64,000 nt of DNA from Vandammella animalimorsus (lineage in GTDB: Bacteria > Pseudomonadota > Gammaproteobacteria > Burkholderiales > Burkholderiaceae_C). Under the pieces are notes generated by a model, which had not been told where the DNA came from, did no database searches, and worked only from the letters and a program-made list of their open reading frames with translations. Every line of letters begins with the position of its first letter. The first letter of the stretch is position 1. Both the position numbers and the translations under genes were made by a program. The stretch covers positions 124,001-188,000 of the forward strand of contig NZ_NSJB01000002.1 of assembly GCF_002285265.1 (NCBI RefSeq), written 5' to 3'. Below are positions 33,831 to 45,800 of this stretch, piece by piece.

Positions 33831-34244
33831 TCACCAAACGTCTTCGTTGTACTGGTCATAAATGACCACGCCCGGATAGTTCTCGCGCACGAACTCGCCA
33901 ATGTGGATGATCTCGTCGGTAAACCGGCGCTCCGGGTCATCGCCAAAGCCAATGGCCAGCTCCTTGTTGTAGGACAGGAAGTTCTCGGGCAAGGCGGTTT
34001 TCTTCTTCAGGATTTTTTGCAGCCTGCTCAGGCTGAGCGTCATATCCTCTTGCGCTCTGATATTGAAGCGCACCCGCCAGCCGTCCTTTTCCAGAATGAC
34101 CCGCGTGATGGCCGGGAACTCCAGTGTTTCTGTGAAAACCCTGTACTCCTTGATCCACGGGAATCTCTGCTTGAGATCGTCAATGAGCGAATCGTTGTCA
34201 ACGCTGCCTGTTGGGTCGTACAAAAGGGCGAACAGATTGAACAT
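33831..34244 (-). CDS. Hypothetical 137-residue protein, lower GC than its neighbours
   Basis: An acidic protein starting MFNLFALLYDPTGSVDNDSL and ending VVIYDQYNEDVW. It contains RFPWIKEYRVFTETLEF and ILEKDGWRVRFNIRAQE, suggesting an alpha/beta domain. No signal peptide or membrane helix. The codon use and GC (about 50 percent) differ from the flanking trmB and lpdA genes, so it may have been acquired. The small acidic form would fit an immunity or antitoxin-type protein, but no partner is visible. Function unknown. Confidence 0.6.
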   Translation of the reverse strand: MFNLFALLYDPTGSVDNDSLIDDLKQRFPWIKEYRVFTETLEFPAITRVILEKDGWRVRFNIRAQEDMTLSLSRLQKILKKKTALPENFLSYNKELAIGFGDDPERRFTDEIIHIGEFVRENYPGVVIYDQYNEDVW

Positions 34245-34479
34245 GGTGCGCTTTCAAGGTTTCAGCCATTGAGCCAGTGACATCGGGCAGGCGACCGCCA
34301 TGTGCGCAGCCTGCACGAGGCTGGCATTGTCCAGAATCCGGGCAAGGCCTGCAAACACCTTGATGCGCACCCCGGCCCGAGGATGGCAGACCACACAACG
34401 CAAACCGCCCGCCATGACGGGCCGGGCATCGGCACAATCATGGCGGGCGGCAAAGCCAAGACCCTTGCAGGGCAAGCTC

Positions 34480-35906
<1,427 letters not shown>

Positions 35907-35910
<4 letters not shown>

Positions 35911-36116
35911 GGTGTGAATTTGGGGGGGATGGGCTCGGGGAAGTGGATTTTGACGATCTGGCCGTTTTTCTCAAACACCATCGCCGTGTTGGTTTGCCAG
36001 GCAATGCGGCAGGCGTTTTCGTAGGCACGTTGCAGGGCGCGCTCAATGCCAGCACGATCCATGGGCGGGGATGTGCGGGTCACTTCAGACGTCGCTTGGG
36101 CAGAATCGAAAGTCAT
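35907..36116 (-). CDS. Small hypothetical protein between kinase and lpdA
   Basis: A 69-residue protein, [20 protein letters not shown] then [17 protein letters not shown] and [15 protein letters not shown]. It has one amphipathic helix and a beta-hairpin. The start is two bases after the stop of the zeta-toxin-like kinase gene and the stop overlaps lpdA, so all three are translationally linked. By position it could be the partner or inhibitor of the kinase, but no family was recognised. Confidence 0.65.
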
Positions 36117-36118
36117 GG

Positions 36119-36655
36119 CTAGCCGCTTGAATCTAGAACGGTGTATGGCGTCTGGGAAGTATCAATCAGCATCCAGTGATCGACCAGCGATTTGTAGATG
36201 CGCTCGAAATGCTCCTTGCCTGCATGAAAGCGGCGCTCGATGGTATCGGCAGGAATGCTGTGCCCGCCTTGCTTCACACGTTGCGCCACACGTTCAATGG
36301 CCAGGGCAGCCGATGGCAGTTGCAAAAAAACCAGCTCTACGCGATAGCCCATGGCTTGCCATTGGGGAATCAGGCGCGCATACATTCTGCCGCTGAGCGT
36401 GGTTTCCACCGCAAAGCCTTCGCGCTTTTGCACGCATTGCTGGATGTGTTGCAGCATCAATTTACCGGCTGCAACGGCTGCTAGTTCAGGCGCAAAAGGC
36501 GACAGGCCTGCCGCGATCAAGTCGGCATTGATGTAGGTGGGGCAAGACGCTTCCGCGGGCAGATATTCTTTGGCAAACGTCGTTTTCCCAGCCCCATTGG
36601 GGCCAGCCAGGATGATGATCTTGGGTGTGTTGCCTGCCACAACTGAACCGGGCAT
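36119..36655 (-). CDS. Zeta-toxin-like P-loop ATPase/kinase (COG4185 type)
   Basis: A 178-residue P-loop protein with Walker A GPNGAGKTT (residues 18-26), YINADLIAAGLSPF, the strand FAVETTLSGRMYARLI and RVAQRVKQGGHSIP with arginines of the lid. This is the pattern of the predicted ABC-type ATPase/zeta toxin group COG4185. Zeta toxins phosphorylate UDP-N-acetylglucosamine; whether this one does is unknown. It sits between odhB and lpdA in the odh operon. A perfect 10-bp stem ends on its start codon at 36655. Confidence 0.8.
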   Translation of the reverse strand: MPGSVVAGNTPKIIILAGPNGAGKTTFAKEYLPAEASCPTYINADLIAAGLSPFAPELAAVAAGKLMLQHIQQCVQKREGFAVETTLSGRMYARLIPQWQAMGYRVELVFLQLPSAALAIERVAQRVKQGGHSIPADTIERRFHAGKEHFERIYKSLVDHWMLIDTSQTPYTVLDSSG

Positions 36656-36686
36656 CCAGAGCCGGCACCAAGGCCTGGCTCTGGAT
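36654..36686 (-). promoter_or_regulatory. Hairpin closing on the start codon of the kinase gene
   Basis: ATCCAGAGCC (minus 36686-36677) and GGCTCTGGAT (minus 36663-36654) pair perfectly over 10 bp with a 13-nt loop. The last two bases of the 3' arm are the A and T of the kinase ATG, so the initiation region is buried in the stem. It lies 10 bp after the odhB stop. It could restrict translation of the kinase relative to odhB, or pause transcription. Confidence 0.55.
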
Positions 36687-36695
36687 GCAGTGCCA

Positions 36696-37922
36696 TCACA
36701 GATCGAACAGCAAGCGTGCCGGGTCTTCCAGCGCGTCCTTCATGGCCACCAGCGACAGCACAGCTTCGCGGCCGTCGATGATGCGGTGGTCGTAGGACAG
36801 GGCCAGGTAGTTCATCGGGCGCACCACGACCTGGCCGTTTTCGACCACGGCGCGCTCCTTGGTGGCATGGATACCCAGGATGGCCGATTGCGGCGGGTTG
36901 ATGATGGGGGTGGACATCATCGAGCCGAACACGCCGCCATTGCTGATGGAGAAGGTGCCGCCGGTCATTTCCTCAATGCTGAGCTTGCCTTCCTTGGCCT
37001 TGGCGCCGAACTCGGCGATCTTCTTCTCGATGTCGGCAAAGGAGAGCTGGTCGGCGTCGCGCAGGATGGGCACGACCAGGCCGCGCGGCGATCCCACGGC
37101 GATACCGATATCGAAGTAGCCGTGGTAGATGATGTCGTTGCCATCCACGCTGGCGTTGACGATGGGGTATTGCTTGAGCGCATGCACCGCAGCCTTGACG
37201 AAGAAGCTCATGAAGCCCAGGCGCACACCGTGCTGCTTCTCAAACTTGTCCTGGTACTTCTTGCGCAGCTCCATGACCGGGGCCATGTTCACTTCGTTGA
37301 AGGTGGTCAGGATGGCGTTGGTGGCCTGCGATTGCAGCAGGCGCTCGGCCACGCGGGCGCGCAGGCGGCTCATGGGCACGCGCTGTTCGGGGCGCTCGCC
37401 AGCGACGGCCTGGGCCACGGGCGCGGCGGCGGGCTTGGCCGCTGCCTTGGCAGCAGGGCTGGCGGCCAGCGCGTCGCCCTTGGTGACGCGGCCATCCTTG
37501 CCGGTGCCGGTCACGCTGGCGGCGTTGATGCCTTTTTCCGACAGGATCTTGGCAGCGGCGGGCATGGCCACGCCGGCCTTGCTGGCCGAAGCTGGCGCTG
37601 CGGCCGCAGCAGCAGGCGCCGGGGCTGCCGCTGCAGGTGCAGAGGCCTCTTGAGCAGCAGCGGGCGCAGCGGCGGCCTGGGCAGCGGTGTCGATGCGGGC
37701 GATGAGTTGGTCGGAGGTGACGGTGGCGCCGTCGCCTTCGACGATTTCGGTCAGCACGCCGGCCGAGGGCGCAGGCACTTCGAGCACGACTTTGTCGGTT
37801 TCGATTTCGATCAGGATTTCATCGGCGGCGACGGCCTCGCCGGCCTTTTTCTTCCATTGCAGCAGCGTGGCCTCGGAGACGGACTCGGACAACTGCGGGA
37901 CTTTGACTTCGATGACGGCCAT
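36696..37922 (-). CDS. odhB: Dihydrolipoyllysine-residue succinyltransferase (E2 of 2-oxoglutarate dehydrogenase)
   Basis: A 408-residue E2 subunit, also named sucB. One N-terminal lipoyl domain with [11 protein letters not shown] (lipoyl lysine near residue 43), an Ala/Pro linker, the peripheral subunit-binding domain ([11 protein letters not shown]...[10 protein letters not shown]), and the catalytic acyltransferase domain with [14 protein letters not shown]. It lies between odhA and a zeta-toxin-like gene on the same strand. Confidence 0.97.
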   Translation of the reverse strand: MAVIEVKVPQLSESVSEATLLQWKKKAGEAVAADEILIEIETDKVVLEVPAPSAGVLTEIVEGDGATVTSDQLIARIDTAAQAAAAPAAAQEASAPAAAAPAPAAAAAAPASASKAGVAMPAAAKILSEKGINAASVTGTGKDGRVTKGDALAASPAAKAAAKPAAAPVAQAVAGERPEQRVPMSRLRARVAERLLQSQATNAILTTFNEVNMAPVMELRKKYQDKFEKQHGVRLGFMSFFVKAAVHALKQYPIVNASVDGNDIIYHGYFDIGIAVGSPRGLVVPILRDADQLSFADIEKKIAEFGAKAKEGKLSIEEMTGGTFSISNGGVFGSMMSTPIINPPQSAILGIHATKERAVVENGQVVVRPMNYLALSYDHRIIDGREAVLSLVAMKDALEDPARLLFDL

Positions 37923-37983
37923 GGGAATGTCTCTTGTGGGGTTCGGAGGCGAAAGGGGATGGGGAGATGAGAAGCGAAGAATA

Positions 37984-38023
37984 AGCCAAGGCTGCCGGCC
38001 TGTGCAGGGCGGCAGCCTTGGCT
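37984..38023. repeat. Long perfect hairpin between odhA and odhB
   Basis: AGCCAAGGCTGCCG (37984-37997) and CGGCAGCCTTGGCT (38010-38023) are exact reverse complements, with inner CCTG/CAGG also able to pair. It occupies the 106-bp odhA-odhB gap. No T tract follows in the direction of transcription. It may stabilise or process the mRNA between the two genes. Confidence 0.75.
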
Positions 38024-38028
38024 GTGTG

Positions 38029-40911
38029 TCATTTGGTCAGCACGAAGCCCTTGAGCTTGGCAAACGCGGCGTTGACCAGGGCCTTTTGCTGCTCCTGGTG
38101 CAGGTGGGCGTAGCCCACGGCCGGCGAGGCCGAGGCGGCGCGGCCGGCGTAGCCGAGCTTCTGGCCATCGAGCATGTTCTCGTGGATGTAGTGCTGCACG
38201 AAGAACCAGGCGCCCTGGTTCTGCGGCTCGTCCTGGCACCAGACGATTTCCTTGGCGTTGGGAAAGCGCTTGACCTCGGCGCCAAAGGCCTTGTGCGGGA
38301 AGGGGTAGAGCTGCTCGACACGGATGATGGCCACGTCGTCGCTGCCCAGTTCCTCGCGCTTTTTCACCAGGTCGTAGTACACCTTGCCCGAGCAGGCAAT
38401 CAGGCGCTTGACCTTGGCGGCCTTGGCCAGCACGGCCTCGCTCTGCTCGCCGATGACGGTGCGGAAGCTGCCGTCGGTGAACTCGGAGATCGGCGAGGTC
38501 GCGTCCTTGTTGCGCAGCAGGCTCTTGGGCGTGAAGATCACCAGCGGGATGCGCAGCGGGCGCAGGATCTGGCGGCGCAGCAGGTGGAAGATCTGGCTGG
38601 CCGTGGTGGGCTGCACGATCTGCATGTTGGTGTCGGCCGAGAGCTGCATGAAGCGCTCAATGCGCGCCGAGCTGTGCTCGGGGCCCTGGCCCTCGTAGCC
38701 GTGCGGCAGCATCAGCGTCAGGCCGTTCAGGCGCCCCCACTTGACCTCGCCCGAAGCGATGAACTGGTCCACCACCACCTGCGCGCCGTTGAGGAAGTCG
38801 CCAAACTGCGCCTCCCAGATCACCAGCGAATGCGGGTCGTTGGAGGCATAGCCGTACTCGAAGCCCAGCACGGCCTCTTCCGAGAGGATGGAGTCGATGA
38901 CCACGAACGGCGCCTGGTTCTCGGCGATGTGCTGCAGCGGGATGTACACGCCCTCGTGGTAGTTCTCGCGCTGCTGGTCGTGAATCACCGAGTGGCGATG
39001 GCTGAAGGTGCCGCGGCCGCTGTCCTCGCCCGAGAGGCGGATCGGGTAGCCGCTGGCCACCAGCGAGGCAAAGGCCATGGCCTCGCCCATGCCCCAGTCC
39101 ACGGGCATTTCGCCCCGGCCCATGGCGGCGCGGTCGTTGTAGACCTTTTTCACCAGCTGGTGCGGGTTGACGTGCTCGGGCAGCGTGGTCAGGCGCTCGG
39201 CCAGGCGCTTCCATTCAGCCAGCGGGATGGCGGTGTCGGCCTCGTCGGTCCACTTGCGGTTCAGGTAGGGCGACCAATCCACGGCGTACTGGCGCTTGAA
39301 GTTGGTCAGCACCGGGTCGATGGTGTGCTTGCCCGCATCCATGGCGGCGCGGTAGGCCTTGACCATCTCGTCCGGGCCCTCGGCAGGCAGCACGCCCTGG
39401 GCGATCAGGCGCTCGCCATAGAGCTTGCGCGTGCCCGGGTGCTCGGCGATCTTGCGGTACATCAGCGGCTGGGTGAGCATGGGGGTGTCCTGCTCGTTGT
39501 GGCCCAGCTTGCGAAAGCAGATGATGTCCACCACCACGTCGCGGCCGAAGGTCATGCGGTATTCCAGCGCCAGCTGCGTGGCCAGCACCACGGCCTCGGG
39601 GTCGTCGGCGTTGACGTGCAGCACCGGGGCCTCGACCATCTTCACCACGTCGGTGCAGTAAAAGGTCGAGCGCGTGTCGCGCGGGTCGCTGGTGGTAAAG
39701 CCGATCTGGTTGTTGATGACGAAGTGCACCGTGCCGCCGGTGGTGTAGCCGCGCGTTTGCGACATGGCCAGCGTCTCCTGCACCACGCCCTGGCCGGCGA
39801 TGGCCGCATCGCCGTGCACCAGCACGGGCAGCACCTGCTTGCCCTGCGGGTCGCCGCGGCGGTCCATGCGCGAGCGCACCGAGCCCTCCACCACGGGGTT
39901 GACGATCTCCAGGTGCGAGGGGTTGAAGGCCAGCGTCAGGTGGATCGGGCCGCCGGAGGTGGGCACGTCCGAGCTGAAGCCCTGGTGGTACTTCACGTCA
40001 CCGGCGGGCAGGTCCTCGGGGGCGGTGTGCTCGAACTCGGCGAACAAGTCCTTGGGCATCTTGCCCAGGGTGTTGACCAGCACGTTCAGGCGGCCGCGGT
40101 GGGCCATGCCGATGACCACCTCCTGCACGCCAGCCACGCCGGCGGCGTCGATCAGCGCATCCATGGCGACGATGAAGCTCTCGCCGCCTTCAAGTGAGAA
40201 GCGCTTCTGGCCAACGTACTTGGTGTGCAGGTAGCGCTCCAGGCCCTCGGCAGCCGTCAGGCGGCCGAGCACGTGGATTTTTTCCTCGGCGCTCAGCTGC
40301 GGGTTGGTGCGCGCGCTTTCGAGCTTTTCCTGCCACCAGCGCTTTTGCGCCTGGTCGGTCAGGTACATGTACTCGGCGCCAATGGTGGTGGTGTAAGTCT
40401 CGCGCAGCGCGTTGAGCAACTCGCGCAGCGTCATGGTGTCCTTGCCGAAGAAGGTGTTGCTGGTGTTGAACACCGTCTCCAGGTCGGCGTCGCTCAGGTC
40501 GTAGAAGGCCGGGTCGAGCTCGGGGATGTGCGGGCGCGGGTTGCGCTTGAGCGGGTCCAGATCGGCCCAGCGCTGGCCGACGTTGCGGTAGGCGGCGATG
40601 AGCTGCTGCACGGCCGTGCGCTTGCGGCCCAGCTCGGTGTCGGCGCCGCTGGCCACCACCACCTGGGTGTGGCCCTGGCGGGCGCGCTCGGCAAAGGCGT
40701 TGATGACCGGCAGGTGCGGCACGTCGCGGGTGAGCGAGCCGTCGGCGGCCGGCTGGTTCTGCAGCGACTCGAAATAGCTGCGCCAGCCATCGGGAACGCT
40801 GGTCGGGTCGGCCAGGTAGTTCTCGTACATCTCCTCGACGTAAGGAGCATTGCTGCCAAACAAGTGGGTATTGCCCTGATATTGGGTGTACAGGGTCGAT
40901 GAATCGCTCAT
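38029..40911 (-). CDS. odhA: 2-oxoglutarate dehydrogenase E1 component
   Basis: A 960-residue thiamine-diphosphate enzyme, also named sucA, that decarboxylates 2-oxoglutarate. It begins [20 protein letters not shown]. Motifs are [17 protein letters not shown], the ThDP-binding [16 protein letters not shown] and the central [15 protein letters not shown]-terminal [12 protein letters not shown] is typical. First gene of the odhA-odhB-(kinase-small protein)-lpdA operon. GGAGG (40927-40923) is 11 nt before ATG 40911. Confidence 0.98.
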   Translation of the reverse strand: MSDSSTLYTQYQGNTHLFGSNAPYVEEMYENYLADPTSVPDGWRSYFESLQNQPAADGSLTRDVPHLPVINAFAERARQGHTQVVVASGADTELGRKRTAVQQLIAAYRNVGQRWADLDPLKRNPRPHIPELDPAFYDLSDADLETVFNTSNTFFGKDTMTLRELLNALRETYTTTIGAEYMYLTDQAQKRWWQEKLESARTNPQLSAEEKIHVLGRLTAAEGLERYLHTKYVGQKRFSLEGGESFIVAMDALIDAAGVAGVQEVVIGMAHRGRLNVLVNTLGKMPKDLFAEFEHTAPEDLPAGDVKYHQGFSSDVPTSGGPIHLTLAFNPSHLEIVNPVVEGSVRSRMDRRGDPQGKQVLPVLVHGDAAIAGQGVVQETLAMSQTRGYTTGGTVHFVINNQIGFTTSDPRDTRSTFYCTDVVKMVEAPVLHVNADDPEAVVLATQLALEYRMTFGRDVVVDIICFRKLGHNEQDTPMLTQPLMYRKIAEHPGTRKLYGERLIAQGVLPAEGPDEMVKAYRAAMDAGKHTIDPVLTNFKRQYAVDWSPYLNRKWTDEADTAIPLAEWKRLAERLTTLPEHVNPHQLVKKVYNDRAAMGRGEMPVDWGMGEAMAFASLVASGYPIRLSGEDSGRGTFSHRHSVIHDQQRENYHEGVYIPLQHIAENQAPFVVIDSILSEEAVLGFEYGYASNDPHSLVIWEAQFGDFLNGAQVVVDQFIASGEVKWGRLNGLTLMLPHGYEGQGPEHSSARIERFMQLSADTNMQIVQPTTASQIFHLLRRQILRPLRIPLVIFTPKSLLRNKDATSPISEFTDGSFRTVIGEQSEAVLAKAAKVKRLIACSGKVYYDLVKKREELGSDDVAIIRVEQLYPFPHKAFGAEVKRFPNAKEIVWCQDEPQNQGAWFFVQHYIHENMLDGQKLGYAGRAASASPAVGYAHLHQEQQKALVNAAFAKLKGFVLTK

Positions 40912-41270
40912 GATCCGCAGGACCTCCGCACTTCTGCGAAGTGCATTAGCTGGTTTGAGAAACCTTCCGCGACACGGCTTGACCGGTTGGCGGATGCGAC
41001 AGTGGCGTTGGAAGGCGCCGAAAAAAACCCCGACATTGTGCCACTGCTGCCCGCCGCAGGGCGCAGCCGTGCGACTTTTGCCCCCGCCGGCGGACATGCC
41101 AAGCCGCCCGGGCGCAGCCAAACCACAACAGGCAGCGGCTGGCGCCAGGCTTTTGCCCACTGCCTGCACAGGGCGCGGCGGGTGCGTATACAGTGGCGCT
41201 CTTCTTTTCCTGTGCATTGGCGTGCGTGTGCGCGCCGCATGCGCATCGATACCTGCCCTCCTGCCCCGCC
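40912..41270. other. Divergent odhA/AI-2E transporter intergenic region (359 bp)
   Basis: No gene here. A hairpin, GCACTTC 40928-40934 and GAAGTGC 40938-40944 with a 3-nt loop, lies directly next to the odhA ribosome binding site GGAGG (minus 40927-40923). TATACA at 41187-41192 is a possible -10 box for the transporter gene. No clear -35 boxes. Confidence 0.5.
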
Positions 41271-42335
41271 ATGGACAAGCCCACCCTGCACAGCCGCGCC
41301 TTTCTGGCCATTCTGATCGCCGTGACGATTGCCTTTTTCGTGCTGCTGCGGCCGTTCTACAGCGCGATCTTCTGGGCCGCCACGCTGGCCGTGCTGTTCT
41401 GGCCCGTGCACCAGCGCATCCTGGGGCGCATGCCCACGCGGCGCAACCTGGCCTCGCTGCTGACGCTGCTGGTGTGCCTGCTGGTGGTCATCCTGCCGCT
41501 GCTGGGGGTGCTGACCTCGCTGGTGCAGGAGGTGCTGGCCTTCTACGGGCGCATCAACCGCGAGGGCAACGACTTCCAGCATTACTACCAGCAGATCGTC
41601 GCCGCCGTGCCCCAGCGCGTCTGGGATCTGCTCTCTCGGCTGGGGCTGGACAGCTTTGCCGACATCCAGCCCAAGCTGATGGCGGCAGCCAACCAGCTCG
41701 CGCGCGTGCTCTCGGCCCAGGCCGTGAACTTCGGCCAGAACACCCTGCAGTTCGGCCTGGCCTTCACGCTGATGCTGTACCTGCTGTTCTTCTTCTTCCG
41801 CGATGGCGCGGGGCTGATGGCGCTGGTGCGCCACGCCATCCCGATGGACAAGCGCTACTCCCGCCAGCTGAGCAGCAAGTTCAGCGCCGTGGTCAAGGCC
41901 ACCATCAAGGGCAACATCGTCGTGGCGGCCGTGCAGGGCGTGCTCGGCGGGCTGCTGTTCTGGGCCATGGGCATCCAGGGCCCCATCCTCTGGGGCGTGG
42001 TCATGGGCGTGCTCTCGCTGCTGCCGGCCGTGGGCGCGGGCCTGGTCTGGGGGCCGGTGGCCATCTACCTGCTGGCCACGGGCGCGCTGCTCAAGGGCGG
42101 CATCATGATTGCCGTGGGCGTGGGCGTCATCGGCCTGGTGGACAACCTGCTGCGCCCCATCCTGGTGGGCAAGGAGACCAAGATGCCCGACTACCTGGTG
42201 CTGCTCTCGACGCTGGGGGGCATCTCGCTGTTTGGCATCACCGGCTTCGTTGCCGGCCCGGTCATCGCCGCGCTGTTCATGTCCATCTGGGCCATCTTCA
42301 TCACCAAGAAGGAAGAAGGCAGCCTGGGGCGCTGA
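41271..42335 (+). CDS. AI-2E family transporter (PerM/TqsA-like)
   Basis: A 354-residue inner membrane protein with about eight transmembrane segments. It starts MDKPTLHSRAFLAILIAVTI and ends with the family pattern PDYLVLLSTLGGISLFGITG then FVAGPVIAALFMSIW. Some members export autoinducer-2 or act as Na+/H+ exchangers; the substrate here is unknown. Divergent from odhA. Confidence 0.92.
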   Translation: MDKPTLHSRAFLAILIAVTIAFFVLLRPFYSAIFWAATLAVLFWPVHQRILGRMPTRRNLASLLTLLVCLLVVILPLLGVLTSLVQEVLAFYGRINREGNDFQHYYQQIVAAVPQRVWDLLSRLGLDSFADIQPKLMAAANQLARVLSAQAVNFGQNTLQFGLAFTLMLYLLFFFFRDGAGLMALVRHAIPMDKRYSRQLSSKFSAVVKATIKGNIVVAAVQGVLGGLLFWAMGIQGPILWGVVMGVLSLLPAVGAGLVWGPVAIYLLATGALLKGGIMIAVGVGVIGLVDNLLRPILVGKETKMPDYLVLLSTLGGISLFGITGFVAGPVIAALFMSIWAIFITKKEEGSLGR

Positions 42336-42365
42336 GCCCTGGTTCAAACAATCGGGAGAGCCGCC

Positions 42366-42857
42366 ATGAGCGCCATCAGTCAACGCATCGACGCCATTGT
42401 TCGTCAGGCCCTGGCCCAGCCCCTGAAAGAGCGGGGCTTCGAGCGCCAGGGGCGCAGCTTTCGCCGCGCCGAAGGCGGGGGGCGCATCGCCGTGCTGCAG
42501 GTGCAGGGCAGCAAATGGAACTACGGCGACAGAGGCCGCTTCACCGTCAACCTGGGCATCTGGCAGCCCATGCTGGGCCAGCCGCTGCTGCAGCGGCCCA
42601 AGGAATACGAATGCCAAACGCGCCAGCGCATCGGCTTCTTGCTGCCCGAATACCGCCAGGACCATTGGTGGCGGCTGGACGCACATACCGACGACGCAGC
42701 CATAGCCCAGACACTGCGCCAGGCCGTGCTGGAGCATGGCCTGCCCTGGTTCGAAGCCCAACGGCCGCCCGCAGTGACGCAGCTGGCCGAAGGCTGGCTC
42801 ACCCGGCTGCGCCGCTGGCTGCAGCAGCGCATGCAGCGCGGCCAGCGCGGCGACTGA
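42366..42857 (+). CDS. DUF4304-like small protein
   Basis: A 163-residue soluble protein beginning MSAISQRIDAIVRQALAQPL with LKERGFERQGRSFRR. IAVLQVQGSKWNYGDRGRFTVNLGIW follows (residues about 40-66), matching the general pattern of DUF4304. No function is known. The C-terminus is Arg/Gln-rich. It starts 30 bp after the transporter gene and ends two bases before the stop of the convergent DUF2339 gene. Confidence 0.65.
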   Translation: MSAISQRIDAIVRQALAQPLKERGFERQGRSFRRAEGGGRIAVLQVQGSKWNYGDRGRFTVNLGIWQPMLGQPLLQRPKEYECQTRQRIGFLLPEYRQDHWWRLDAHTDDAAIAQTLRQAVLEHGLPWFEAQRPPAVTQLAEGWLTRLRRWLQQRMQRGQRGD

Positions 42858-42859
42858 AA

Positions 42860-45800
42860 TCAAGCATCTGCGGCCTCTTCATTGGCCGCGCTGGCGCGCT
42901 CGCGCGGCGGCGCCGGGGCCAGGTAGCCCACCACCACGCACAGCAGGCCATAGCCCATGAACGAGGCAATGCCCCACAGATTGCCCAGGTGCTGGCGATC
43001 GAGCAGCACCAGCTTGAGCAGCACCGCGCCCATGACCAGCAGGCCCAGCGTCCACAGCGGCCGCGAGCGCCGGCGCGAGCCCTGCACCCAGGCGGCCACC
43101 GCCAGCGCCCCCCACAGCAGCGTCAGCACCGTCTGCGCCAGCGCGCTGTGCAGCAGGGCCGGCAGCGCCCAGGGCACGCCGGCCCAGTGGTGCACAGCCG
43201 CCAGGGCGGACTTGCTCAGCCACAGCAGCGCCAGCAAAGCCGCCAGCCCATAGGGCTGCCCGCTGCCCTGCCCTGCCAACCAAGGCCAGGGCGGCGCGGT
43301 CTTGGCACCCTGCAGCGGCCACCACAGCCGCAGCGCCAGGCCCAGGCTGGCCAGCAGCGCCAAATCCTGCGGATTGAGCACCGGCAACCACGGCAGCGGC
43401 GCGGGCCGGCCCGGCAGCAGCAGGCCGGGCAAGGCCACCAGGCCCAGCGCCCACAGCGTGCAGCGCGCCAGCACCCGCGGCCAGTGGCGCGCCGCATCTG
43501 AGGCCGCACCTGGCGCGGCAGCGGCCCTGGCGGGCGCGGCGGATACAGCAAGCGCCTCAGGCGCAGCGCCATAGCCCAGCCATTGCGGCGCGCGCATTTG
43601 CAGCAGCGCCAGGCCCAGCGCCGGCGCCGCCAGCAGCGGCAGCGCCCAGCCCTGCAGCAGCGCAGCGTCCGGCCCCAGCCAGTCCTCGCAGGCCTGCCAC
43701 AGCCACAGCGTGGCCGCCAGCAGGGCATGCAGCCACCAGGCGGTATTGGCCTGTGCGTGCCAGGCCCGCACCGCGCGCCCCTGGGCTGGCTCGCCCATGC
43801 GGGCCGGGCGCGCGGGCCCCAGCCAGTGCAGCACGGCGCGGCTGCTGGCCAGGTACATCGCCAGCGCCAGAGCCATCCACAACGAATGCGGGTGGTACCA
43901 ATGGCCCGGATCCAGCAGCCAATGCAGCATGGGCCCGGCCAGGCCCAGCAGCAGCGCCGTGCGCGCCAGCACTGGCAACGGCAGGCTCCAGCGGTACACA
44001 GCCGCCGCCGCGCAACCCAGCAGGGCCAACAGCATCAGGCGCCAGGCCTCGGCCGCGGCCCCGCTGCTGTGCAGCGCAATCTCGCGCAGGCCCGCGCCCA
44101 GCAGCTCCAGCACGCCCAGGATCAGCAGGCCCAGCGCCCAGCGGTCGTGCAGGGGGCGCTGACGCCAGCGGGCCAGGCACCAGGCCGCGGCCAGCAGCGT
44201 CAGCGCCAGGAACGCCGTGGTCGCAAACCAGGGGTTGAGCACTGGCCAGGCCGGTTGAACAACGGCCGTGGCTTGCCCGTTGCCGATCCCACCATTGCGC
44301 GCCTGCTGCAGCACCAGCCAGGCCAGCACGTGCAGCGTCAGGCCCAGGCCTTGCAGCAGCGGTTGGCGCTGGCGCAGGCCCTGCCAGAGCAAGGCCAGCG
44401 CCAGGCTGGCCCAGGCCACGCTGGTGGCCTGGGCCGAGAACGCCAGCGGCACGGTGAGCGCGGCAAAACCCGCGCCCAGCACGGCCCAGTCGCGCACCAG
44501 CGGCCGCAGCCGCGCCTGGTGGCGCAGGCCATAGGCCAGCGCGCCGTACAACAGGCTGGCGGCCAGCGCCACCGCAGCCAGCGGGCGGCGCTGGCCTTCG
44601 AGCAGCACCGCCTGCAGCGCCAAGGCCGCCAGCGGCGCGCCGTACACCAGCACGGCGTCGATCCAGCGCCAGCGCTGCTGCGCCGGGCCGTGGCCCCGCC
44701 AGGCAGACCAGGCCGGCAAAAGCAGGTACAGCGCGAAGAACAGCGCCAAAAACGCCTGCGCGCTGGCCTGATGAGGCAAGGGCCAAGGCTGCGCCCTCAG
44801 CCACAAACCAAAGAAACCGAACGTGAAGCCCAAGCCCAGCAATTGCAGCGGCTGCCAGGCGCGCCCCAGGCAGATGGCAAAAATCGCCGCATTCAAGGCC
44901 GCGTAGTAGCTGAACAAGGCCACGTGGCCGCCGCCGCTGCCAAGCCACAGCGGCGCCAGAAAACCGCCAAGCACGCCAAACATCGCCAGCGCCAGCGCGT
45001 CCTGGCGCAAGGCCAGCCAGACCGTCAGCGCCAGCGTGGCCAGCGTGCCCGCCAGCGCCGCGCCGGCAGGCAGCAGGCCATAGAGGCGGTAGGCTGCAAA
45101 CCAGGTCAGCAGCAAGATGCCCAAAGCGCCGCCTTGCACGCTCAGCGCAAAACCGCGCCGCGCTTGACGCTGGCGCCAACCAAACCACAGGCCGGCCACC
45201 GCCGCCGCCTGCACGCCCAGCAAACGGGCCCACATCGGCAGCTGCACCCATTGCTGCTCATGGGCGTAGCGCAGCAGCGCGGCCACGCCGGCAAACAGCA
45301 CCAGCATGCCCACCTTGACGGGGACATTGCCCGTGCTGAACCAGTGCCTTAGCCAGGCCATGACCCCGCCGGTCGCCGTGCCGCCGGGCGGCTGACTGTG
45401 CTCGCGCCGATGGCGGGGCGGCAAATCGCTCCACAGCGCCTCTTCGGCCTGCGCATCGCGCAGCGGGGCCGCATCGGCGCTGGCCTGCCCCAACGGCGCA
45501 GCCGCCGGGGGCGAAGGCTCGCGAGCAACCGCTGCCGCCCACAGCCTGGCCTGAGCGGCCAGGCTGCCTTGCTGTTCGTCCCCTGCCTGCTGCGCCGTGG
45601 CGCTGGCTGCCGGCGGGGCTGCGGCGTGGGCCATCGGGGCGGCAACGGTGACAGTGGCTGTGGCTGGCTCACGCGTCGCCACAGGCGCAGCAGCCACGGG
45701 GCCAGCGCCTGCGGCCAAGGATTGCTGCAGCTGCTGGATCTGGCGCTGCTGCTGCTGGCTGCGCTGCTCCAGCGCACGCACCTGGCGGCGCAGCCTGTGC

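Noticed and set aside
37687-40197. An 836-codon plus-strand frame across odhA and odhB
   Set aside because: It spans the antisense of two real genes and the intergenic hairpin, with no family motif.
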